Source: Pseudoscardovia suis (lineage in GTDB: Bacteria; Actinomycetota; Actinomycetes; Actinomycetales; Bifidobacteriaceae). From it: a DNA stretch of 64,000 bases. Position 1 is the first letter of the stretch; every line of letters begins with the position of its first letter. The DNA is taken from assembly GCF_002797875.1 (NCBI RefSeq), contig NZ_PGFC01000006.1:1-64000 (forward strand). The letters run 5' to 3'. The notes beneath the pieces are model-generated. The model made no database searches. It was not told where the DNA came from and worked only from the letters and a program-made list of their open reading frames with translations. Shown here piece by piece: positions 37,403-45,853 of this stretch. Position numbers and translations under genes: made by a program.

Positions 37403-38395
37403 ATGACATTCATGACCGATTTTGACGCGAGCGCAACCCGTGCCGAGCATTCTCCCTGGCATCCCGATGCCTCTTCCCCACGTTCCTCGCATGAATCATC
37501 CGCGGCGCACCCGCGCGCGCCTCGCAATGTCTGTGTGGTGCTGGGCGCCGGCGATTATTACGGCTCGGAGGCCAACTCCCTGCGTCTTGCCGGACTCATG
37601 CCTGCGGATTGCGCTGTGGATTGCGCTGCAAAACACACCGCGACCCGCCCGCTCGTCATCGCAGCGGACGGCGGACTCGACCATGCCGCCGCCCTAGGGC
37701 TCACGCCGGATTTTGTCATCGGTGATTTCGACTCCGTGCGTTCGCGCCTCGACATAGCGCGCAACAACGCCGACGCGGCAGCCGCAGCGGCAACAACGGC
37801 TGCGGCACTTGCGCCCTTCATATCAGGCACGCTCGCATCCGGCGCATTCGCCGGCACGCCGGTCATCACGCTCCCCTCGCAAAAAGACGACGCGGACATG
37901 CTCAGCGCCCTCAAGGCCGGGTGGGCGGCAGGCGCCCGCGAATTCCATATCGTTGGCGGACTGGGCGGACGCCTCGACCACACACTGGGCAACGTGCAGC
38001 TGCTCACGTTCATCAGCAGGGCCGGCGGCAGCGCTTTCCTCTACGGAAGCCGCATCACGGCGACGGCTGTGACGAACGGCAGCGTGCGTTTTTCCCCGGC
38101 GCCGGTGCCGCAATTCCCGATGGTCTCGGTTTTCTCAGCAGACAACGAATCGCACGGCGTGTGCATCCGCGGGCTCAAATACGAAGTCAGCGATTTCACG
38201 GTATCGAACGCCATCGCACAGCTGAGCAACGAACTGGTCGGCCTTGACGCATCGATCAGCGTGGAACACGGCACCTTGATCGTCACCTATCCGGCTGCCA
38301 TCGCCCCGCCCGTCGTCACGAACGGCGTTGTGACAGCCGACACGCTGGGGGTGCTCAGCACCCACGTGTCGAGCAGGCTGCGCGCATCGTTCTAA
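37403..38395 (+). CDS. thiamine pyrophosphokinase
   Basis: Transfers pyrophosphate from ATP to thiamine to give thiamine diphosphate. Family motifs: VLGAGDYYGSE, VIAADGGLDHAAALGLTPDF, VIGDFDSV, LPSQKDDADMLSALKAG and VGGLGGRLDHTLGNVQLL. The first 40 residues are a low-complexity extension and an Ala-rich insertion follows the DFDS motif; 330 residues is longer than the usual 210-230. It makes the cofactor used by Dxs, encoded in the same window. Confidence 0.88.
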   Translation: MTFMTDFDASATRAEHSPWHPDASSPRSSHESSAAHPRAPRNVCVVLGAGDYYGSEANSLRLAGLMPADCAVDCAAKHTATRPLVIAADGGLDHAAALGLTPDFVIGDFDSVRSRLDIARNNADAAAAAATTAAALAPFISGTLASGAFAGTPVITLPSQKDDADMLSALKAGWAAGAREFHIVGGLGGRLDHTLGNVQLLTFISRAGGSAFLYGSRITATAVTNGSVRFSPAPVPQFPMVSVFSADNESHGVCIRGLKYEVSDFTVSNAIAQLSNELVGLDASISVEHGTLIVTYPAAIAPPVVTNGVVTADTLGVLSTHVSSRLRASF

Positions 38396-38537
38396 AGCGC
38401 CGCGCCGCGGCAGCAGAGCGCCGAGCACCCGCCGAAACACGCCGCCAGCGCATGGTCATTATGCCGTCAGAGAAGCGCCCCGCAAACCCCGCAATACGCG
38501 GCATTGCTGTACAGCCCGCGCATTAAAGTGACGATTG

Positions 38538-38567
38538 TTGGCAAACAAAGGCCGCGACTGCTGATAC
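38538..38567 (+). promoter_or_regulatory. possible gap promoter
   Basis: TTGGCA and TGATAC separated by 18 bases, 40 bases before the gap ATG. Confidence 0.35.
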
Positions 38568-38606
38568 GCGTCAGCCGGTTCGGCCAGTACCAAAGGAAGA
38601 CACATA

Positions 38607-39662
38607 ATGACAGTTAAGATTGGTATCAACGGCTTCGGTCGCATCGGTCGTCTCGCATTCCGCCGCATCTTCGAGCTCCAGCAGCAGGGCGGCGAGGCCG
38701 GCGACATTGAGGTTGCCGCCATCAACGATCTGACCACCCCGTCTATGCTTGCTTACCTTCTCAAGTACGACTCCACCCACGGCCGTTTCAAGCACCTCGA
38801 CGGCACGAACGTGGAAGTCACCTCCACCGATGACTCCATCATCGTGGACGGCAAGGAATACAAGGTCTATGCCGAGAAGGATGCCAACAACATCCCGTGG
38901 GTCAAGAACGATGGCGTTGAATTCGTGCTCGAGTGCACCGGCTTCTACACCTCCGCTGAGAAGTCCCAGGCTCACCTCAACGCTGGCGCCAAGAAGGTCC
39001 TCATCTCCGCTCCGGCCAAGGATGACGTCACCCCGACCGTGGTGTACGGCGTGAACCACCAGATTCTCAAGCCGACCGACAACATCGTGTCCGCTGGCTC
39101 TTGCACCACGAACTCCATGGCCGCAATGGTCAAGCTGCTCGACGACAAGTTCGGCATCAAGGCCGGCTTCATGACCACGATCCACGCTTACACCGGCACC
39201 CAGATGCTGCTCGACGGCCCGCGTGGCAAGAACCCGCGTTCCAACCGCTCCGCCGCTGTCAACACCATCGAGCACTCCACCGGTGCCGCCAAGGCAATCG
39301 GCAAGGTCGTTCCTTCTGTGAACGGCAAGCTCCAGGGCCATGCACAGCGCATCCAGGTCGTGGACGGCTCCGTCACCGAGCTCACCACGGTCCTCGACAA
39401 GAAGGTCACCGTTGACGAGATCAACAACGCCTTCAAGGAAGCCTTCTCCGACACCGATTACTTCGGCTACAACGGCGACGGCATCGTGTCTTCCGACATC
39501 ATCGGCGACACCCACGGCGGCGTGTTCGATCCGACGCAGACCGACGTCAACACCGTCGGCGACACCCAGCTCGTGCGCACCGTGACCTTCTACGACAACG
39601 AGTACGGCTTCACCTCCAACATGATCCGCACCCTGCTCTACTTCGCTGAGCTCTCCAAGTGA
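38607..39662 (+). CDS. gap: glyceraldehyde-3-phosphate dehydrogenase
   Basis: NAD-dependent glycolytic enzyme, 351 residues, part of the lower half of the bifid shunt in bifidobacteria. NAD-binding [16 protein letters not shown] at the N-terminus and the catalytic Cys in [13 protein letters not shown] are intact, followed by the family segment [18 protein letters not shown]. Codon use is more uniform than in the neighbours, as for a highly expressed gene. The ATG has AAGGAAG upstream, and a strong terminator follows 45 bases after the stop. Confidence 0.97.
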   Translation: MTVKIGINGFGRIGRLAFRRIFELQQQGGEAGDIEVAAINDLTTPSMLAYLLKYDSTHGRFKHLDGTNVEVTSTDDSIIVDGKEYKVYAEKDANNIPWVKNDGVEFVLECTGFYTSAEKSQAHLNAGAKKVLISAPAKDDVTPTVVYGVNHQILKPTDNIVSAGSCTTNSMAAMVKLLDDKFGIKAGFMTTIHAYTGTQMLLDGPRGKNPRSNRSAAVNTIEHSTGAAKAIGKVVPSVNGKLQGHAQRIQVVDGSVTELTTVLDKKVTVDEINNAFKEAFSDTDYFGYNGDGIVSSDIIGDTHGGVFDPTQTDVNTVGDTQLVRTVTFYDNEYGFTSNMIRTLLYFAELSK

Positions 39663-39707
39663 GCTTCGCCTAGCAAGCCATAGCGCGACGTAACAATCCG
39701 CTATACC

Positions 39708-39739
39708 AACCCCTCGGAAGCGATTCCGAGGGGTTTCTT
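39708..39739 (+). terminator. gap terminator
   Basis: A perfect 12-bp stem (aacccctcggaa with ttccgaggggtt), GCGA loop and a T-rich tail. Confidence 0.92.
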
Positions 39740-40156
39740 GTGTTATAGGCCACAATGTGTGTCCGGTGGTGGGGCAGTCGGGGGCGCCATGGCATTCGGT
39801 TGGGGGTGCAGAGAAGCCCATACACGGGATTCGCCCCTTCGTATCCTGTGTTCCCGGTACTCCCCTGTGCCATGCATACGCACGGCATAAGGATCCATGT
39901 TCCCGACACAGCTGACTTCCTCCCCATCACGTCATGGAGCGCGCCCGAAACGGCCATGTTCCCGACACCGCCGACACCCCAACTGCACACGGCGTGTCGC
40001 TTGACGGCACAAGGGCTCAGCACCGTATGCCGAGCCATGTTACACAGTGTTACAAACCGGACCTATAACACTAACGGTATCGTGAGGCGGCAACACCGCC
40101 AGCGCGATCAGTTTGGACGATGCACATTGACGACGAGACATGAGAGATGGTTGAAC
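39740..40156. other. leader region of the Nramp gene
   Basis: No gene recognised. A 14-base segment (catgttcccgacac) occurs twice, near 39897 and 39956. At 40040-40069, TTACAC and TATAAC with an 18-base spacer form a possible promoter, overlapped by the inverted repeat agtgtta...taacact (40046-40052 and 40066-40072). Confidence 0.45.
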
Positions 40157-40333
40157 ATGAGCGAGTCGGAATATCGGGGAACGAATACGAATGAAACCGT
40201 CCACAAGGCGGTGTCGGATTCGCATCAGTCGGCGTACACGCACACGCATGGAGGCGGATCCGAAGCGAATGCCGGGCGCGCGGCGTCAAATGGAACATCG
40301 AGATTGGATAGCGCCGGGGAGACACGCAACTAG
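40157..40333 (+). CDS. possible 58-residue upstream ORF of mntH
   Basis: A short, polar reading frame (MSESEYRGTNTNETVHKAVS, later His/Gly-rich) whose stop codon ends two bases before the GTG of the Nramp gene, in another frame. Ribosomes ending here could restart at the transporter, so a regulatory leader peptide is possible. It has the same low-complexity style as the transporter N-terminus, so a frameshifted extension of that protein is an alternative. Confidence 0.35.
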   Translation: MSESEYRGTNTNETVHKAVSDSHQSAYTHTHGGGSEANAGRAASNGTSRLDSAGETRN

Positions 40334-40335
40334 CT

Positions 40336-40386
40336 GTGTCGGATATGTCGGATATGTCAGATATGTCGGATATGTCGGATATGTCA
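40336..40386. repeat. 9-bp tandem repeat at the start of mntH
   Basis: About five copies of tcggatatg/tcagatatg, encoding Ser-Asp-Met repeats. The unit is a multiple of three, so copy-number change keeps the frame but alters the number of ATGs and the distance from the upstream ribosome-binding site. Confidence 0.85.
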
Positions 40387-41736
40387 GGCGGTTCCGTGAC
40401 TGCCGAACAATCCGCCCGCACACCGAATTCGCCGCAATCTCCAAGCGCTTCGCAGCCCTCGCTCACACGGCATCCAGCGCAACCTCATCCAGCTCAATCC
40501 ACCCAACCCACTCACAGCACCCACCACGGCCATGCACTCGCATCAATCCTCGGTCCCGCTTTCGTCGCGGCGGTCGCTTACGTCGACCCCGGCAATGTGG
40601 CGGCGAACATCACATCGGGCGCCCGATACGGCTATCTGCTGGTGTGGGTGCTGGTGCTGGCGAATCTGATGAGCGTGCTGATCCAGTATCAAAGCGCAAA
40701 ACTCGGTATTGTGACAGGCAAATCGTTGCCGCAGATCCTTGGGGAGCGGATGGGCGATGCCGGCAGGTACATGTTCTTCATGCAGGCCGAGGTGATTGCA
40801 ATTGCGACGGATCTTGCCGAGGTCATCGGCGGGGCGATCGCGCTGAGGCTGTTGTTCGGGCTGCCATTGTTCTGGGGCGGCTGCGTTATCGGCGCGGTGT
40901 CAACAGTGCTGTTGTGGTTCCAAGGTGGGCGTACGCATCGCGTGTTTGAGAAAATCGTTATTGCGATGCTGTTGGTGATTACGTTCGGTTTCATTGCCGG
41001 GTTGTTTGTCGATCCACCGAATGGCGGTGATGTGCTTGCCGGTTTGGTTCCGCGGTTCCGTGGCGCGGATTCTGTGTTGATGGCATCGTCGATTCTAGGC
41101 GCGACGGTTATGCCGCACGCGATTTATTTGCATTCCACGCTGGTGAATGACCATTATGCTCCAGGCGAGGAGAAGCCGGACACCCGGCAGTTGCTGCGTG
41201 GATCGAAGATTGATGTGGTGTGGGCGCTCGCATTGGCGGGGACGGTGAATCTTGCGTTGCTTGTGCTGGCTGCGAATTCGCTGTACGGCATGAATGGAAC
41301 GGACACCATTGAGGGTGCACAGCATGCGATTGAGATGGTGCTTGGTCCCGCGGTTGGAACGATTTTCTCGATTGGCTTGCTTGCTTCGTCATTGTCTTCC
41401 ACGTCGGTGGGTACGTATGCCGGTTCGGAGATTATGCGCGGCTTATTGCATATTCATGCGCCGATGTGGGCATGCCGTGTGGTGACGTTGGTTCCGGCGC
41501 TGGTGGTGTTATGGTTTTCTGCGAATCCGACGTACGCGTTGGTGATTGGCCAAGTGGTGCTGTCAATTGGTATTCCGTTCGCGATTATCCCGTTGATGCG
41601 TTATACGCGTGACCAGGAGTTGATGGGGAAATATCGTGACAGCATGGTCAAGCATGTGGTGTTTTTGCTGGTTGCCGTGCTGATTATCGCGTTGAATGTA
41701 GTGCTGGTTTATCTCACGATGACGGGGCAGAATTGA
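40336..41736 (+). CDS. mntH: Nramp-family divalent metal transporter (MntH-like)
   Basis: Proton-coupled Mn2+/Fe2+ importer with about 11 membrane helices. Helix 1 carries the metal-binding DPGNVAANI and helix 6 the MPHAIYLHS motif. The first 65 residues are a low-complexity, cytosolic tail beginning with five to six Ser-Asp-Met repeats encoded by a 9-bp tandem repeat. Several ATG codons inside the repeat, as well as the GTG, could serve as starts; the nearest strong ribosome-binding site (GGGGAG, about 40314) is far from the GTG. A possible leader ORF abuts it. Confidence 0.9.
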   Translation: MSDMSDMSDMSDMSDMSGGSVTAEQSARTPNSPQSPSASQPSLTRHPAQPHPAQSTQPTHSTHHGHALASILGPAFVAAVAYVDPGNVAANITSGARYGYLLVWVLVLANLMSVLIQYQSAKLGIVTGKSLPQILGERMGDAGRYMFFMQAEVIAIATDLAEVIGGAIALRLLFGLPLFWGGCVIGAVSTVLLWFQGGRTHRVFEKIVIAMLLVITFGFIAGLFVDPPNGGDVLAGLVPRFRGADSVLMASSILGATVMPHAIYLHSTLVNDHYAPGEEKPDTRQLLRGSKIDVVWALALAGTVNLALLVLAANSLYGMNGTDTIEGAQHAIEMVLGPAVGTIFSIGLLASSLSSTSVGTYAGSEIMRGLLHIHAPMWACRVVTLVPALVVLWFSANPTYALVIGQVVLSIGIPFAIIPLMRYTRDQELMGKYRDSMVKHVVFLLVAVLIIALNVVLVYLTMTGQN

Positions 41737-42178
41737 GATAGGCATCCTGCCGCCGAGCCGGTCGCCACAGAGTTTTCCCCGCAGCCGCTCCGTGCCAGCC
41801 GTACAGGGCAGTTGTCGCCCGATTCTGTCCTCATTGCGCCGGCCGCTGCCGTGCCGGCTATCGTTGAGCCAGCGGCTGCACAGCAGCGTGTGAGTTCCCG
41901 CCGGAATGGGACAACCGGGAGATCATGGACGCATTGGTCCAGGCGGTCGGGCGATGCCGAAGGCCATCGAGTGCGACAGGGCCATTGGCTATAACCATGA
42001 GGTCCTCGAGACGCTTGAGCGTGCGCAGAAGAAAGCGCATGACAAGGACGCGCGAGGATCTGCCGAGTAGACGTTCCAGATTCCGAGCATCAATTCAAGC
42101 CGCCGCCTCCTGGCGGCTTTTATGTTGCCCGCGATACTGTCGCGGGCTTTCGCATTTGTGTATGTGTAGGGGGTGTGA
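41737..42178. pseudogene. prophage debris
   Basis: Two fragments of phage-like coding sequence on the plus strand in different frames: EFPPEWDNREIMDALVQAVG (from 41892) and MPKAIECDRAIGYNHEVLET (41954-42070). After them come two terminator-like hairpins, 42098-42121 (agccgcc/ggcggct, T run) and 42127-42150 (gcccgcg/cgcgggc, T run). I take this as the remains of a phage early region. No intact gene is present. Confidence 0.45.
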
Positions 42179-42280
42179 ATGGTGCAGGGCGAGTCGTACG
42201 AGCAGTTCGTGGGCAAGTTCAAGCCAAAGAAAACGACGAACGACTGTTACACGCCGCCGGAGGTGATGGAGGTCGTGTGA
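42179..42280 (+). pseudogene. truncated phage DNA methyltransferase
   Basis: 33 residues from an ATG with GGGGG upstream: VQGESYEQFVGKFKPKKTTN followed by DCYTPPEVMEVV and a stop. The FxPKKTT-DCYTPP pattern is the N-terminus of phage adenine methyltransferases. The rest is missing; the next bases belong to an unrelated minus-strand gene. Confidence 0.55.
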
Positions 42281-42284
42281 ACGA

Positions 42285-43148
42285 CTATGTCGTGGACGCC
42301 TGCCAGCCATCCACGGGAACGTCAGGGCGAGGATCCTCGACGATGAAACCGACACGGGAAGCGATAAGCAGTGTCACAATGTTCAACGCGTTCATTCCGA
42401 TGACGAGTCCCAGGATGCGCACGGCCACACCGGACTGCCCTATCACGCCAGCCGCAGGGTGCGAGGGAAAGATTCCAAGGTAAAGCCAGACTGCAACAAG
42501 GGCGAGGTCCACGACTCCGGCTGCCGCATAGACCGATATCGAAGCCTTTGCTGCTCGGCGTCTGCCTGTTGGAATCCAAGGATTCGCACTACCAGATGAC
42601 CATGCGCGATGGCGGATTGCGATTGATGCCAGCGCGCCCGGTCCCTGCCGTGTGGCCGAACCGTCGCCCAACAGGTAGAAGCAGGCCGCAATCTCATACA
42701 GGAACCATCCGATGACAGGGACAAACGTGTTGTACCGTGCGCCCACATTGCTTCCGGTGTAGGCTTCGAAACCCTCACAGTTGTTCTGGAGACAAAGTCC
42801 GAGGATTCCGAAGGAAGCCATGACAATGAAGAACCTGACGATGACGATGTAGCGCAGAATCTCGCTGTTTTTCTTTGACTCGTTCACCCGGCCGCGCTCA
42901 ATGAGGACATTGTCGTACGCCGGATCATCTTCGGCCGGGGGCATGTCCCACGGGAGGGTTGTCGTCGGCCGCCTCAAGGCATGCTCTTTCATACAACAGG
43001 ATGGACACGCCACTTCGCATGCCTGATACCACAGATGACAGTGTGGGCATTCCATATATGCCCCGCAAGTCGTTTTACCGATGCTCGCAGATATGCGAAG
43101 CAAGGCGAGCGCCGCTGCCGCCCACAGGAGGTTCACCAAGACCAGCAT
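42285..43148 (-). CDS. membrane protein with zinc-ribbon-like motif
   Basis: A 287-residue protein. A first membrane helix leads into a cysteine cluster (CGAYMECPHCHLWYQACEVA then CPSCC) that looks like a zinc ribbon. A charged linker and about five more helices follow. I do not recognise the family. A short DNA stretch matches the decayed fragment at the left edge of the window, so this is one of at least two relatives. It lies in a stretch containing phage debris and other remnants, and its composition is lower in GC than the core genes. Confidence 0.6.
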   Translation of the reverse strand: MLVLVNLLWAAAALALLRISASIGKTTCGAYMECPHCHLWYQACEVACPSCCMKEHALRRPTTTLPWDMPPAEDDPAYDNVLIERGRVNESKKNSEILRYIVIVRFFIVMASFGILGLCLQNNCEGFEAYTGSNVGARYNTFVPVIGWFLYEIAACFYLLGDGSATRQGPGALASIAIRHRAWSSGSANPWIPTGRRRAAKASISVYAAAGVVDLALVAVWLYLGIFPSHPAAGVIGQSGVAVRILGLVIGMNALNIVTLLIASRVGFIVEDPRPDVPVDGWQASTT

Positions 43149-43645
43149 GACTGCAACCTCTCCTCCAGGGTGAAGCCACGGTCAAAATCCAGTTTGATAA
43201 TGTTGGAAGTACATGCTTCGTATGCCATGAGCAAAGAACATTTCATGCCTTCATCCCCCGTTGACAGGTGTTAATCTTCCCACGCCCGCAAAGCCGTGGA
43301 TTCTGCTGCATTAGCTGGAAAAACCAGGACACTCACGATGCTAGTGATGATGGATATCGACATGAGACATCTTATGAGACGCCGTGCCATCGGCGCTCCG
43401 CCTCGCATTGATATGCAACTCCCCTTGTTCATGTCTCGGCTCGCTTTCAAAGCATCCATAAACGGCGGCATGAAAATTCGAAACCGCGACACACCCAGCA
43501 GGACAATCCCTGCACCCGATTCCCGGACACACATTCTGGCCAATAATCCGGTTTCTTTATGCCTTGCCCTCGACCCACGGTGATGGGGACGGCGGCGCCG
43601 GCCACACACGCCGATTGTGACACGCGGCGTACTACTATCGGCACC
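43149..43645. other. region with little coding content
   Basis: Apart from the short signal-peptide ORF at 43271-43390, nothing convincing is visible. The sequence looks like decayed accessory DNA. Confidence 0.5.
43271..43390 (-). CDS. possible short secreted peptide or remnant
   Basis: A 39-residue frame starting MARRLIRCLMSISIITSIVS with a cleavage-like ANA and ending AESTALRAWED. It has a signal peptide and almost nothing after it, so it is either a tiny secreted peptide or the stump of a longer secreted protein. GGCGGAG precedes the ATG. Confidence 0.3.
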   Translation of the reverse strand: MARRLIRCLMSISIITSIVSVLVFPANAAESTALRAWED

Positions 43646-44164
43646 ATGGCCAAGAAGAAAACGAAGAAAGGCGGCGCTTCCACGCCTGCAACCGTGCAAC
43701 TCGACGAGGCTGGGGTGCCGTTCACTCTGTATGAATACCATCATTCGGGCGACCACATGGACGAAGGCTATGGCAAGGAGGCCGCCGAGCAACTGGGCAA
43801 GGATGAGCGCCAGGTGTGCAAAACGCTGCTGGTGAGCACTGAGCACGGCCTTGTGACAGGCGTGGTGCCGGTAAACGGGCACATGAGCATGAAAGGTATC
43901 GCCCAAGCCGTGGGCGAAAAGAAAGCGGAGATGGCTGAGCCGAAGGATGCCATGCGCGAGACAGGCTATGTGGTGGGCGGCATCTCCCCGCTGGGGCAGC
44001 GCACCAAGCACCGCACGGTCATTGACGAAAGCGTGATGGCCTTTGACGAAGTGCTCGTGTCCGGTGGCAAACGCGGGCTGAGCCTTGGCGTCAACCCCCA
44101 CGATCTGGTAAAAGTGCTGGACGCCGTGGTCGCACCCATCGCCACCGACAAGAAGTCATACTGA
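43646..44164 (+). CDS. ybaK: YbaK/EbsC-type Cys-tRNA(Pro) deacylase
   Basis: Trans-editing enzyme that removes cysteine from mischarged tRNA-Pro. 172 residues from MAKKKTKKGG; conserved parts are KTLLVSTEHGLVTGVVPVNG, YVVGGISPLGQRTKHRTVID and the final VSGGKRGLSLGVNPHDL. An earlier ATG at 43583 is in frame but has less support. TACTAT at 43633-43638 ends seven bases before the chosen ATG, so the message may be leaderless. Confidence 0.88.
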   Translation: MAKKKTKKGGASTPATVQLDEAGVPFTLYEYHHSGDHMDEGYGKEAAEQLGKDERQVCKTLLVSTEHGLVTGVVPVNGHMSMKGIAQAVGEKKAEMAEPKDAMRETGYVVGGISPLGQRTKHRTVIDESVMAFDEVLVSGGKRGLSLGVNPHDLVKVLDAVVAPIATDKKSY

Positions 44165-44285
44165 CCTCAGGTCCTCCTTGAAGATACTGATTACGCGCTA
44201 CCTCAAGCAGTGCATTACATAAGGCAATGTGGTAAGGCCATGGCAGCGTGGTAAGGCCGTGGTAAGGCAGCATGCGGCACAAACA

Positions 44286-44345
44286 CGGGAGCCCGCTGTG
44301 CATCAATCGCCTCATGCGAGGTGGTCGATGCACGGCGGGCTCCCG
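44286..44345. terminator. bidirectional terminator hairpin
   Basis: A long stem (cgggagcccgc...gtgcatc with gatgcac...gcgggctcccg) between the convergent ybaK and bL37 genes. Confidence 0.75.
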
Positions 44346-44386
44346 ATAACTAGCCGTATTAGGGCAGCCGTGACATCACAGCAATA

Positions 44387-44461
44387 TCAGGCGTTCGGCC
44401 TCTTGCCGTGATTGGCAGCCTTCTTACGACGGTCACGACGCATACGTCCGCGCTTTCCCAT
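44387..44461 (-). CDS. 50S ribosomal protein bL37 (AURKAIP1/COX24-type)
   Basis: A complete 24-residue protein, MGKRGRMRRDRRKKAANHGK then RPNA, matching the tiny actinobacterial ribosomal protein bL37 (MAKRGRKKRD...KANHGKRPN pattern). It has a strong AAAGGAG seven bases before the ATG. Easily missed because of its size. A palindrome, TTAAACGTTTAA, lies 17-28 bases upstream. Confidence 0.9.
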   Translation of the reverse strand: MGKRGRMRRDRRKKAANHGKRPNA

Positions 44462-44477
44462 GATGACTCCTTTAGGT

Positions 44478-44489
44478 TTAAACGTTTAA
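44478..44489. promoter_or_regulatory. palindrome upstream of bL37
   Basis: The perfect palindrome TTAAACGTTTAA with a CG centre looks like a LacI-family operator. AGG and CCT flank it on the two sides. Confidence 0.4.
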
Positions 44490-44712
44490 GCCTTAGGGAT
44501 TATCGCACACACCGACGACGAACCGCAACCACCAGACGACACGACCGGCAAGAATGAGCAAACGCCCCCAGAACGCCACGGAAACGAGCACCGCCTAGTG
44601 TCACCGCATGACCGCGACGTGCGAACCCTCGTCGTCGCACTTCCTCGCCACCGCACCGCCTGTGTCATCGCACCGCCTGTGTCATCGCAGCCTCAGCGCG
44701 TACCATGGTCAT

Positions 44713-45795
44713 GTGAGCTCTTTCAAGACAACTGCGACACAGCAATCGCCGCAACCGCACCACCTGCCGCAATCCCCACGCACCATCGTGCTCGCCAATC
44801 CGCGCGGATTCTGCGCTGGCGTGGATCGCGCGATCCTCACGGTGCAGCGTCTTCTCGAACAACAGTCCCGCCGCCTGCAGACGGACGGGCAAACACCCGA
44901 TGCTGCGCTTCCTCTCGTCTATGTGCGCCGCCAGATTGTGCACAACACGCATGTGGTCGCCGACCTGGCCGCACAAGGCGCGCGTTTCGTGGAGGAGCTT
45001 GACGAAATCCCCGACGAGGCAGCGGCAGCGCAGATTCCCGTCGTATTCTCCGCGCACGGCGTGTCGCCGCAGGTCAAGGAGGAGGCTGACCGACGCGGAC
45101 TGCGCATCATCGACGCCACATGTCCCCTTGTCGCGAAGGTGCACCGCGAAGTGCAACGCTATGCGAAAAAAAGGTACGAAATCGTCTACATCGGCCACCG
45201 CGGGCATGACGAGGCCGTCGGAGTGGTCGGCGAATGCCCCGAGCATGTGCACCTGATCGAGCATGCCGAAGACGTGGAATCCCTTGACCTGCCTGCCGGG
45301 AAGCCCATCGCCTACCTGTCGCAAACCACGCTGTCGCTCGACGAGACGGCGGACATCATCGCCGCCCTCAAGCGCCGCTTCCCCACCATCAGCGAACCGC
45401 CCAGCTCCGACATCTGCTATGCGACGCACAACAGGCAGCATGCCGTCAAGCTGGCGGCCGATGAGGCGGATGCGATGATCATCGTAGGATCGGCGAATTC
45501 CTCGAACTCGGTGCGTCTGGTGGAGGTTGCGGCACAGGCGTTGGCCGCGCACGGACGCCCCGCAGGCGCCGCCCATCGCGTCGATGATGCGGGCCAGCTG
45601 GACCCTGCATGGTTCGATGGCGTGGCGACGGTCGGCGTGTCTTCCGGCGCGTCTGTGCCGGAGGCACTGGTGCAAGGTGTGATCACGGCGCTGCAATCCT
45701 ATGGATTCGACACATGCCGCACCGTGCAGACGATGGAAGAGAACATGCACTTCGTGCTCCCCGCCGCGCTCGGCCGCGACCATCAGGACGCATGA
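44713..45795 (+). CDS. ispH: 4-hydroxy-3-methylbut-2-enyl diphosphate reductase
   Basis: Last step of the MEP isoprenoid route, giving IPP and DMAPP with a 4Fe-4S cluster. The three cluster cysteines are in NPRGFCAGV, DATCPLV and SSDICYAT, and SAHGVSPQV and YIGHRGHDEAVG carry the conserved histidines. I use the GTG at 44713 (VSSFKTTATQQS). TACCAT at 44701-44706 suggests that the message starts at or next to it, i.e. leaderless. A 17-bp sequence is duplicated at 44654-44687 just upstream. Confidence 0.93.
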   Translation: MSSFKTTATQQSPQPHHLPQSPRTIVLANPRGFCAGVDRAILTVQRLLEQQSRRLQTDGQTPDAALPLVYVRRQIVHNTHVVADLAAQGARFVEELDEIPDEAAAAQIPVVFSAHGVSPQVKEEADRRGLRIIDATCPLVAKVHREVQRYAKKRYEIVYIGHRGHDEAVGVVGECPEHVHLIEHAEDVESLDLPAGKPIAYLSQTTLSLDETADIIAALKRRFPTISEPPSSDICYATHNRQHAVKLAADEADAMIIVGSANSSNSVRLVEVAAQALAAHGRPAGAAHRVDDAGQLDPAWFDGVATVGVSSGASVPEALVQGVITALQSYGFDTCRTVQTMEENMHFVLPAALGRDHQDA

Positions 45796-45853
45796 GCGCA
45801 GGTCGTCCCGCTCCCCTTGCATCGCGCGCGCATTGTCGTCCAAGCTTCGCACA

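Noticed and set aside
38571-39821. Long minus-strand open frame antisense to gap
   Set aside because: Caused by the strong codon bias of gap; no start signals or motifs.
39755-40156. Open frame on the plus strand upstream of the 58-residue ORF
   Set aside because: No ribosome-binding site and no recognisable protein; only the last part, from 40157, has some support.
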